In this document: one piece after another, positions 12,001-22,300 of the stretch
Position numbering within the stretch: the stretch's first letter is position 1
Layout of the letters: the number at the start of each line of letters is the position of its first letter
Assembly (NCBI GenBank): GCA_036925085.1
Contig: JAUPFP010000052.1
Span: 1 to 64,000 of the forward strand
From: Brachycybe producta
Taxonomy: Eukaryota; Arthropoda; Diplopoda; Playtdesmida; Andrognathidae
Length of the DNA stretch: 64,000 nt
Reading direction: 5' to 3'
The notes under the pieces: generated by a model
What the model was told of the DNA's origin: nothing
Databases searched by the model: none
The model's input: only the letters and a program-made list of their open reading frames with translations
Program-made: the position numbers and the translations under genes

Positions 12001-13890
12001 GACTATGCTTGCTCATGAACCTGTAACTTTGAAAATTCATAGCAAGTGAACCAGACGAGCGGGAATGGAAATTTTGGATTTGATGCATTCCTAGAAAAGT
12101 GTGGAATGCAGAGATGTCTTCATTTCCAGTGTGCAGTGCACGCTTCAAAAGTTACACCAGTTCAATTTGGGCGTCATTGAAGTGACTATGCTTGCTCATG
12201 AACCTGTAACTTTGAAAATTCATAGCAAGTGAACCAGACGAGCGGGAATGGAAATTTTGGATTTGATGCATTCCTAGAAAAGTCTGGAATGCAGAGATGT
12301 CTTCATTTCCAGTGTGCAATGCACGCTTCAAAAGTTACACCAGTTCAATTTGGGCGTCATTGAAGTGACTATGCTTGCTCATGAACCTGTAACTTTGAAA
12401 ATTCATAGCAAGTGAACCAGACGAGCGGGAATGGAAATTTTGGATTTGATGCATTCCTAGAAAAGTCTGGAATGCAGAGATGTCTTCATTTCCAGTGTGC
12501 AATGCACGCTTCAAAAGTTACACCAGTTCAATTTGGGCGTCATTGAAGTGACTATGCTTGCTCATGAACCTGTAACTTTGAAAATTCATAGCAAGTGAAC
12601 CAGACGAGCGGGAATGGAAATTTTGGATTTGATGCATTCCTAGAAAAGTCTGGAATGCAGAGATGTCTTCATTTCCAGTGTGCAATGCACGCTTCAAAAG
12701 TTACACCAGTTCAATTTGGGCGTCATTGAAGTGACTATGCTTGCTCATGAACCTGTAACTTTGAAAATTCATAGCAAGTGAACCAGACGAGCGGGAATGG
12801 AAATTTTGGATTTGATGCATTCCTAGAAAAGTGTGGAATGCAGAGATGTCTTCATTTCCAGTGTGCAATGCACGCTTCAAAAGTTACACCAGTTCAATTT
12901 GGGCGTCATTGAAGTGACTATGCTTGCTCATGAACCTGTAACTTTGAAAATTCATAGCAAGTGAACCAGACGAGCGGGAATGGAAATTTTGGATTTGATG
13001 CATTCCTAGAAAAGTCTGGAATGCAGAGATGTCTTCATTTCCAGTGTGCAATGCACGCTTCAAAAGTTACACCAGTTCAATTTGGGCGTCATTGAAGTGA
13101 CTATGCTTGCTCATGAACCTGTAACTTTGAAAATTCATAGAAGTGAACCAGACGAGCGGGAATGGAAATTTTGGATTTGATGCATTCCCAGAAAAGTCTG
13201 GAATGCAGAGATGTCTTCATTTCCAGTGTGCAATGCACGCTTCAAAAGTTACACCAGTTCAATTTGGGCGTCATTGAAGTGACTATGCTTGCTCATGAAC
13301 CTGTAACTTTGAAAATTCATAGCAAGTGAACCAGACGAGCGGGAATGGAAATTTTGGATTTGATGCATTCCTAGAAAAGTCTGGAATGCAGAGATGTCTT
13401 CATTTCCAGTGTGCAATGCACGCTTCAAAAGTTACACCGGTTCAATTTGGGCGTCATTGAAGTGACTATGCTTGCTCATGAACCTGTAACTTTGAAAATT
13501 CATAGAAGTGAACCAGACGAGCGGGAATGGAAATTTTGGATTTGATGCATTCCCAGAAAAGTCTGGAATGCAGAGATGTCTTCATTTCCAGTGTGCAATG
13601 CACGCTTCAAAAGTTACACCAGTTCAATTTGGGCGTCATTGAAGTGACTATGCTTGCTCATGAACCTGTAACTTTGAAAATTCATAGCAAGTGAACCAGA
13701 CGAGCGGGAATGGAAATTTTGGATTTGATGCATTCCTAGAAAAGTCTGGAATGCAGAGATGTCTTCATTTCCAGTGTGCAATGCACGCTTCAAAAGTTAC
13801 ACCAGTTCAATTTGGGCGTCATTGAAGTGACTATGCTTGCTCATGAACCTGTAACTTTGAAAATTCATAGCAAGTGAACCAGACGAGCGG
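6046..13890. repeat. 183-bp satellite array, about 43 tandem copies
   Basis: Head-to-tail units of 183 bp begin GCATTCC[C/T]AGAAAAGTC and end near GACGAGCGGGAATGG. Copies differ at only a few positions: the C/T after CATTCC, GTCATT followed by GAAGTG or TTAAGTG (184-bp units), CATAGCAAG or CATAGAAG (182-bp units), and AAATTTTGG or AAACTTTGG. The last copy is cut at about 13890. Each unit holds the perfect 11-bp palindrome GTGCAATGCAC and a near-palindrome GCATTCCCAGA/TCTGGAATGC. The length, 61 codons, keeps frame between units, but every unit has stops (TGA after ATTCATAGCAAG; TAG in the T variant), so it is judged non-coding. The near-identity implies recent amplification or homogenisation. 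Confidence 0.97.
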
Positions 13891-13900
13891 CAACCGACAG

Positions 13901-14458
13901 TGGTCACTTCTGACCTCTCACCCAATGACTTCAATGGTGAGAAGTCTGCTGGCACGAAAATGGCGTCCGACCCAACAGCCTACTATATGCTGCCAGGCAG
14001 ATCACCATAGGGAGTTCGTCTGCTCAATCAAAAATTTGATTGAGCAGACCAGGTTGCCACATTTGTAAGATTTTTTATCCATTTCTTCTAAAACCAATGG
14101 AGAAAAAAAAGACCTGGTAAAATTAGTTAGAAAATTTTGAGATTTTGTATAGTAACTTTTTTTCCCAAAACCACCTTTTTTTAAAAAAATAGTGGTTTTA
14201 TAATAACTGCAATAAATTCCCCATAAGTAATAATTTTAGTAAGAAATGAATTCTTGGTTTTTACTTTACTAGAAAAACAAAAAATGACAAACATCCTATT
14301 GTGGCAACCTGGTCTGCTCAATTTTAATTTTTGTGTGAGCAGATGAATTTCTCTATGGTGGTCTGCCTGACAGCTACAGTAGGATGTTGGAATGGATGCC
14401 ATTTTCATGCCAGCAGACCTCACCATGAAGTCTATGGGTGAGAGGTCAGATGTGACCT
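13901..14458. repeat. Foldback (inverted-repeat) element next to the satellite
   Basis: The left arm (13901-14066) and right arm (14301-14458) are imperfect reverse complements: for example CAGACCAGGTTGCCACA on the left matches TGTGGCAACCTGGTCTG on the right. An AT-rich core of about 235 bp without coding capacity separates them. The left arm itself contains a perfect small hairpin, GTCTGCTCAATCAAA (14018-14032) with its complement at 14035-14049. It resembles a non-autonomous foldback transposon. Confidence 0.8.
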
Positions 14459-14510
14459 CTGTCCCCTCCAGGTGGAGGAAACCCCCGACCCGTGACCCGA
14501 CCCATGACCC

Positions 14511-14700
14511 GACAGGAACATCTTTTTTCAGCATTGCACAATTATTCATATCTCTAGAACGGCAAGGAAGCTTGAAATTTCCTTGAAGGCATTTCTAGAA
14601 ATGTTAATTTAGAAGTCGGTTTTTAAAGTACTTAAATAAAGATGCAAGGACTTTCGAAAAATGAGGCAAGGCAAAAGAATGGCAAGGAAGCTTGACATTA
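14511..14700. repeat. 161-bp tandem repeat, left part
   Basis: First copy of a repeat with the landmarks CAGCATTGCACAATTATTC, GGCAAGGAAGCTTGAAATT and GCATTTCTAGAAATGTTAA. A second copy begins near 14675 and breaks off after GGCAAGGAAGCTTGA, where the 14700-15590 insert starts. Confidence 0.8.
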
Positions 14701-15591
14701 CCAAAATCATTTTTGGCCGATTCCGACCGTGCGGACCCCATGAAAGACGGTTCTTACCGTGGATCACGGGGAGTGCATGGTGGAAAAGAGATTTCGCATG
14801 GTGGTTTACCATGGAGATCACCACCCAAGGTTCCGAACACAAAATTACGAATTTCTGACCGACCGAAAACGTTTTTGGCCGGTTCCGACCGTGTGGATAC
14901 CGGTGGGAATGGTTTTGGCCGTGTACCACGGTGCCTGCCCAGCTGGAAATCAATTTTTCACGGTTTTAGTCTGTGGAAATTGTTTCCTACCGTAATAGGT
15001 CAAATTCTGATGGTGTTTTTTGATCTCTTTCAGGAAGCCTCATCGGAGAAGGAAGAAATTGGCGGGGGCAGCGGTTCTTCCTCCCTCAGCTCTTTGCATC
15101 CGGGTGATGTGGAGCTGTTGGAGTCGGATGCCGCTTGCTCCCCGGATTCTTTGGGTCGGGCCATAGCCGACTTGGCCGACGTCGGACATTTGGGTCTGTT
15201 GTTGGTCGAGGACACTATGGTGACCCAGCCGTCCCCTTGGACCCCTCTTTATTATGGGTTTGTGTGGGGACGGTTGACACCACCTGCCACCGTGGGATCT
15301 CCTAAGGCGACCATTAAGTTGGGAGCCATGAAGATTCCGGCGGTTGGTGAGCCGGTGCGGACCAGCACGCCCGTCGAAGAGGTGGCCACCAGCTCGGCAG
15401 CTACCTCCTTGACGAAGTGTGATCCTCTGGTGGACCAAAGCCAGCTAGAATTGGCTAGCCTGACTGAGGGAAGCAGGGATGCCTCCTTTGGAGGAACCCT
15501 GGTCATCGACACGGAGGCAGAGATGGACACCATGGAAGATGGTGTGGTGTCTTTCTCTAGGCGGTGGAGAGGCCAACGGATCTTCTCTTGA
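14692..15591 (+). CDS. Open frame of 299 codons in an insert, no family recognised
   Basis: Continuous frame in sequence clearly richer in G+C than its surroundings, lodged inside a 161-bp repeat unit. The first part contains two imperfect copies of a block starting TTTTTGGCCGRTTCCGACC (near 14711 and 14872), so it is unlikely to be conventional protein. The second part (from about 15034, after a good acceptor, CTCTTTCAG) is Ser/Gly/acidic with a later Thr/Val/Ala-rich stretch and reads more like coding sequence. There is no cysteine pattern, polymerase, integrase or other motif. It may be a fragment of a transposon or of a captured gene. Treat the frame as unproven. Confidence 0.3.
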   Translation: MTLPKSFLADSDRADPMKDGSYRGSRGVHGGKEISHGGLPWRSPPKVPNTKLRISDRPKTFLAGSDRVDTGGNGFGRVPRCLPSWKSIFHGFSLWKLFPTVIGQILMVFFDLFQEASSEKEEIGGGSGSSSLSSLHPGDVELLESDAACSPDSLGRAIADLADVGHLGLLLVEDTMVTQPSPWTPLYYGFVWGRLTPPATVGSPKATIKLGAMKIPAVGEPVRTSTPVEEVATSSAATSLTKCDPLVDQSQLELASLTEGSRDASFGGTLVIDTEAEMDTMEDGVVSFSRRWRGQRIFS

Positions 15592-15920
15592 AGGCATTTC
15601 TAGAAATGTTAATTTGGAAGTAGGTTTTTAAAGTATTTAAATATAGACGCAAGGACTTTTGAATAATTACAGTTCTGACAGGAACTTCTATTTTCAGCTT
15701 TGCACAATTATTCATATCTTTAGAACGGCAAGGAAGCTTGAAATTTCCTTGAAGGCATTTCTAGAAATGTTAATTTAGAAGTAGGTTTTTAAAGTACTTA
15801 AATATAGATGCAAGGACTTTCGAAAAATTACAGTTCTGACAGTAACATCTTTTTTCAGCATTGCAAAATTATTAATATCTCTAGAATGGCAAGGAAGCTT
15901 GAAATTTCCTTGAAAAAAGA
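15588..15920. repeat. 161-bp tandem repeat, right part
   Basis: It resumes exactly where the left copy was interrupted (GAAGGCATTTCTAGAAATG at about 15592). A full copy runs from about 15677 to 15837, and a final partial copy ends after CTTGAAATTTCCTTGAA near 15917. The 161-bp period was measured between successive GACAG-AAC landmarks at 15677 and 15838. Confidence 0.8.
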
Positions 15921-16091
15921 TGTTCACCATTTCACCTCAATGACATTCATCAAATGATCGATATATCGATGCAAGAAAATGATGATCTCCATGCTTGCGA
16001 AATGACAAATGTGAAATTGTTCCATTAAATTATATTTAAAAACACACAAAAAGGTGACTGAAATAAAGAGGAAGAAAAAACACTATACAAC

Positions 16092-16097
16092 TTTATT
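16092..16097 (-). terminator. Candidate MARCHF6 polyadenylation signal
   Basis: AATAAA on the minus strand about 220 bases past the MARCHF6 stop. Position and strand fit a 3' UTR end; no transcript evidence. Confidence 0.5.
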
Positions 16098-16315
16098 CAC
16101 ACCTGAAATGAAATTCACAAACGCAAAAAAATAAGTAAATTGAAAGCAAAATTAGAACAAATTTATATAACGGACCGCGGGAAAGGGTAAGGGTCAAAGG
16201 TCGATCGCATTGTGGGGGGAATTCACTCCCCCTCCCCTTTTAGAAATCTCTTACGGCTCTCCACACTTTCATCGAGCCCCCCTTTTATTATTTACAGTTG
16301 ATCGATTCTCGAGAC

Positions 16316-19300
16316 CTAATTGGGATTCGGTCGAGCGGAAGTCGAATGGTCATTTCCGGTCATTTTTCCGGACATTCGAGGTTTTGGCTCGTAATTTACA
16401 AGACGCCGGCCGACGAGATACCTGAAACAAAAGAGGAAAGCGGAAATCAGTTGCGAGGGGGTTAGATATATCGGCCCCTTTAAATCGCTTTTCCCTCACT
16501 TGTCGTTCCTAATGTGTTCGTAAAGTTTCCAGAATTGTCGAACTTGAAATATGCAAATGACAGAAGAGACGATCGCAGCTAAAAGCGCCGGATAAATCCG
16601 TCGCTGGACCAAATTTCGAGTAGCAAAACTAACGGCTAAATTGTGGAAAACAAAACTTTCAAAATGTGCAAATAAAAAACGCAAAAAAAACCTCAAATGG
16701 TTTAGAACTTTAGAAACTAGAAGAGTAATTCAATTAGAAAAAAAAAACATTTCGTGACATCTTTCAAAATTTAACAGTTTATCACATTTTAAAATTATTC
16801 ATTCTGGTTTTCTTCTTCTAAATGGATTAAAGAAAACATTAAAGAAAAACTAGAAAGTGTTTTGGAAACTAGGAGGTAGCTCAATCACTTAATAACTATT
16901 TTCCTGTTATTATCTTTCAAAATAAACTTTTTAAAGACAAAAAATTAAAAAATATCGTCTACTTTAAAGTTCAGTCGTTTTTAAACCGAACGAAGTTTAT
17001 TTTGAGAGAGATGTCAACCTAAAATACTTAGTATCTGATTGAGCTTTCTAGTTTCCAAAACACTTTCGAGACCTAATCCCCCCCCCCCCACCCCGTTTAC
17101 ACTTTAAAACCACCTGAAGTTATTTGGTTGCTCTTCTAGTTTCTAAAATACTTTATAGTTTCTCCTTTTCTCCAAAATCCGAGAATCCAAGTTCCAGAAT
17201 AAGAAAAATGAGACGAACCAAAAAGAGGGACGAAAGTGTTGGCCGCAACGTAAGGAATCGCGAGCGAAAGACCTAAAACGACGATGTTGGGAAACGCCAA
17301 CCTACGAAGGATGAATCCAAGATGGATGTTACGAAATCCATCTTGATAAACCTTTTAAATACAAACAAGAGACGAAAAATAAAAACGCTTCGAAGACGAT
17401 CATTCTCCAAATAAAAAGACCTGTTCGATGGCTTCCTTGAGCCACCAATTCGGTCCCATCATCGTTATGGCGCAAATGATCTTCGTGTGAAGGATTCCCA
17501 AAGCCCAATCCTGAAACCAATTTAAGAACGGAATCAGGATAGCAAGGATTACCGAGAATCCTTTACGGCCGGCAACATTTCGAAATAGATTTTCCGATAT
17601 CAAATATCGTACTCGATACATTTAGAGAAAAAGAAAATCGCAAAACTAAAAAATGTCAAACGAAATCGATGTCGATAACAATGTTTTCGGTTTCGTTCGA
17701 CATTTTTTTGTTTCAAAACAGCGACTATTTTTCAAAATTTCGCCAGTCCTAAAAACCCTTCTTTCATCGATCATTTTCCACTCCAACCTGCCACAAAAAG
17801 GACACCGGGGTCTGATGGAGCGGAACTCTCATCGGAATGATGACGATCAACTCAAAGAGAAGCCCCAAGAAGAGAGGAATCACGCCGAGGATGACGATCG
17901 TCACCAGAGTCATTTTTCCGGCCTGAGACACGAAAAAAGACAAATCGAACACGAGCGATCGAAATAAAGGCACTAGGAACCCAAAATGGGCTGTAAAAGA
18001 GACCCGACCATGACGGCCCAATGCTTGAGCTTCTCGACGATCGCATTCCGACCCTGAGGGATCCAACTGAAGACGACCATCACGAGACGGACGATCAACC
18101 AACAGGCGTAAAGGCCCCAAGCACACGTGTACAGCTCGTGGATCCGAGCTTCTCCCAACCAAAGCGACATCAGTTGGCGACCGAACCAGACTAGAAAGAA
18201 CCAAAATACAAAGAATAAATCACATTTTACGAATAAATTGACGTTTTTTATTGGAATTAATATTTTTCAATTTTTTAAAAAAATCATTTTTTAATATCTT
18301 ATAAGTCGCTTTGGATTGTTTTAGAAACTAGAAGAGTAACTGGAACCGTTTTAAAAAGATTTTTATGTTGACATCCATTTAAAATGAACTTTTTATGGCA
18401 TTTTGAACTTCTGTATTTTACATTTTTTTTTCTTCAAATTAGAAGAAAACAAACACCCGACACGAACGTCCTCATAAGTGATTCATTTACTCTTCTAGTT
18501 TCTAAATTACTGTCAATTTCTTGTTTACTATTGCTTGCAAAACGCAAAGATAGTCAAGAATTCTATATTTTCGTTCCTTTTTTCATTGTAAGTTTATGCA
18601 AACTCTTAAGACAAATTCCATTTTGTTCACATCGGATAATTTCAAGAAAGATCCGCGCACCTGGTACCGTTACGATGACAACGCTAGCGACCGTGAGACT
18701 CGCACACATGGCCAAAAGAAGGCAAAGAACCTGAAAAACATCGAAACGAACATTTGGCTTAGCCTCGAAACGACCTCAAAACGATAAAAAAGCGCTACGC
18801 TTAGAGAACGAACCCTCAAGGGAAAGAATGAAGGTCTAACGTAAGGTTGGAATCCGGTCGGACCTCCTCCACCCTGAAGAAGAGCTTGATGTTCCGCTCC
18901 GAGAGCTCCACGTTGGAAATTTCCCCCACCCTCGGCTTCACCTCCCTCGTTTGGAACAACGAGAGGAGGCGGTAGAGGAGGCTGCTGATGTCTAGCCTCT
19001 TCTGCAGGCTCCACATCTGCTCCATCTCGTTCCTCCTCTTCGACTCCGTCTTGCGCCGGAGGCTAGAAAAACGAGTCTCGTCGTAAGAATCACGAGAGAG
19101 ATGGAGACGGAAAGGACTGTCGGGATCTAAACCTGTTCTACGAGATCGACGTCACCGAGCAAATACGATCTTATGTCTAGAATCCAAGAGGTTGCAACAC
19201 ACCAGCCCTTGATCAGCTTCTTGAGCCAGATACGAGTGTGACCTTGTTCTAAAAGGGCCGGAAAAACCACCTGAAGGAGGAGAAGCTCCAAAGGAAGTTC

Positions 19301-22300
19301 GCTCACGGGAGTGTCGCTTTTAGAAAAAAAAAAAGAGCCACCAAAACATCAATTCCAACATCGGTCTCCATCCCTTTCTCTCAACGTCAAAAGAAAAACT
19401 TGACTCTTGACGTCTTTTTTTTTTTTAGCATTTTGAAGATAAAAGTTTCATTTCTACTTGAAGCCTCGAAAAACAAGGTTCAAGTTGTTACAAGATTTTT
19501 GAACCTTTTTTGCCCTTCCGAGGTATTTTCGGGAGTACTTAGGCTTTTTTAGGCGTCCTAAGGCTTTACTACAACTTCTCGGGCCTCTCATCGAGATCTT
19601 GTCTGGCCGTCTATAATTTTTTCGGGACTACCAAAGGCTTTTCGGGATTTTCGAGGCTGTTTCTGAACTCCTCGCACCTTGTCGATATCGTTCTACGTGT
19701 GTATCTTTCCGTACCTGGATAAAACAACGTGATAAGGAAGGAATCCAGGCCAAAGTTTCTTCACGGCCAGAACCGGAATCCACATCATGACGATGACGAT
19801 CGTTCCGATGATCATCATCGAAGCCAAAAACCGCCTCGTGTGGCAAATTATCGGCAAATGGATCATCTAGAAATGAGAAAAAAACAGAAAACCGCGTTTA
19901 AAAAACGACCATTTTAATTAATATAATTGTATAAAAATTGCCTCTTGAATTGGATTAAAGTCGGGATCATTGAGATTCCTGACGAACCAAAGGACTCCAG
20001 GCCTCAAAACCTCTCTCAGAAGAAGAATGAACGAGGCAAAGTAGAAGACGCAGATCATTCCGACGAGCCAATGGATGAACATCGAAGTTCCGGGAGCCAT
20101 TTTGAAGCTGTTCTCTCGATCCAAAAGCGTCGCGTCGAACAGAGAGAGAGAACATATGTCGAGCCACCAGCCGCAGACGAGAGGAAACACTCCGACCTCG
20201 AGAACGGTCAAGAGAGACACTTTCACGACCACGTAACACAGACCGAAAACCCGTTTCGATCTTCTGAAACGTCCGAGAGAAGCGAAAGTGTGAAGGACCA
20301 CGAGAGAGACGCCGATGACAACGTAACCGCAAAGCGTCGTCAAGAGACCGTCAAAGTTAGAAGTGAAAATCTACAGAAAGAAAAGAAAATAGATTTCGTT
20401 CCCTTTCAAAAACTAATGCAACAGGTACGTTTACTAACGTAATCGCGGAGTTTGAAGAGATTTATCACGTATTGTCCGATGTGAAATGGACAGAACGCTG
20501 AAAAGAAATAGAAAGAAACGGAATCAAAACAATAAAATCTGACGCCACTTTCTGAAAACACGCAGAAATTCGTCGAAATGTTGCAAAAATATCAACAACA
20601 AAAATGAATTAAATTTGGAATATTTGAATTTTGAATTTGAAAAATTACTCTGCAAGCAGCCATAAAGGCCTATGGCAGAGGGACAAGAGTCCAAGTACAG
20701 CATAGAAAATGCATTGTCAAAACCAGAAAATATAAAACCCTATTGATATAAACCCATATGAATAAATCTGTTAAAAGTAAACAAAATCTCAACGGCATTT
20801 CCAACAACCTTCGTTTACAATTCTAAAAAAATCTGAATTCTATTCAAAAATATTTTCATCAAATTATTGAATTCTGCTAAAATCTACAATATTCACCTAA
20901 AATCTCGTAGAAAATTAAATAAACAGCAAAAAAAAAAACCTGCAGAAATCTTTTAAAATCAACAAGAATAGCAAAACAATCTGTAAAATCTACAAACACA
21001 CTTTGAAAACATGCATAGAACTGTAAAAATTTCTAAAAATCACTGAAATTCTACCAGAAAAGTGAACAAATCTATGCATAAGTTCAAAAATATTCAGAAA
21101 ACTTACAAAAATTGAATCATAATTGAAACAATAAAAATTGCAAAATTCTATAACAAGTTCTTTAGCAAAATTTAACATAAAAACAAAAAAAATTAAATTA
21201 AATTCACATAAATCAGCATAAAAACAACAGAAAACGTAAAGATTCCAGTAAATTTAATGAATTTCTGCGTTTTTCCTTTAAAAGCCCGATTAAAAAAGAA
21301 TCAAACCGAAAACCAAAATGAAGAGCGTGTTCAAAGAAACCACCCAAAAGACGTGTTCGAGAAACACGAGCGAACCGTCCAATCCCAGCAACTGAAACAA
21401 AAAAAGACAGAATTAAAGAAAAAGAACCCCGGAAAGAAATGACAAAAGACATCAGGATCCAGACCCTTTCCCAGGTGAGTTCTTCGGCCGCTCGATCCCA
21501 TTCGATCGGATTCCAATTGTTATCATCTAGAGACAGATAAGAGACGCAAAAAAAAAGTCGAAAAGACGAACGGAATTTCCGGTGAAAACCGATGAACAAC
21601 AACCTTGAGCCGCTCCGTTTCCTTCATTCTGAAACCCGACATTACCACCACCACCACCGCCGCCGCCGTTACCGTCGTCCAATTCGACATCGTTAACAAC
21701 TTCGGCCGCTATTTCTTCTTCATCCGCAACCGGATCCCCTCCTCCTCCTCCTCCTTGTCCCGCAGCAGCAGGAGGAGGAGGCGGTACGAAAGGATTCTGC
21801 TGCTGCTGCTGTTGTTGGTTGCCATTCCCTGGAGCAGCTCTGGCTCCGAGACCCATAACGTCGGCGAGTCCATTTGGTACGAAACGGCCGTTATTATTCT
21901 AATAAAACACATTTAAAACAGATCGATTAGAAACACTTCTCCTTATTTTCTGTCTTCTCGAAACAAATTTATGAAAAATCTGAAAGCGTTTTACAAACTA
22001 GAAAGGATGATATCTTTCAAAATAAGCTTTTCATGTCAGTTTGAAATGACGATTTTTTTTAATTATTGTCTATAAAAAGTTTCTTTTTCTCTGCGACGTA
22101 ATCGTACAAACTTGACATGACATCAGGAAGTAACCAAATTATTTATTATTTACTATGACGACTAAATTCAGAAAAAGGTTTTCGAAAGTTTGTTAGAAAC
22201 TAGACAAGTTCAGAAACCACAGTGAAATAAATTCATTTTACAACAATATTTTTCAAAATAAACGTTAAGCAGCCGAGTTAGAAAGAAGACACCCAAACTT

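Noticed and set aside
6046-13890. CRISPR-like array
   Set aside because: There are no spacers: the repeats are contiguous 183-bp units, and the genome is that of an animal.
21605-21916. Plus-strand frame opposite MARCHF6 exon 6
   Set aside because: Thr/Ala and Ser runs are the complement of the Gly/Gln-coding repeats of the real exon.
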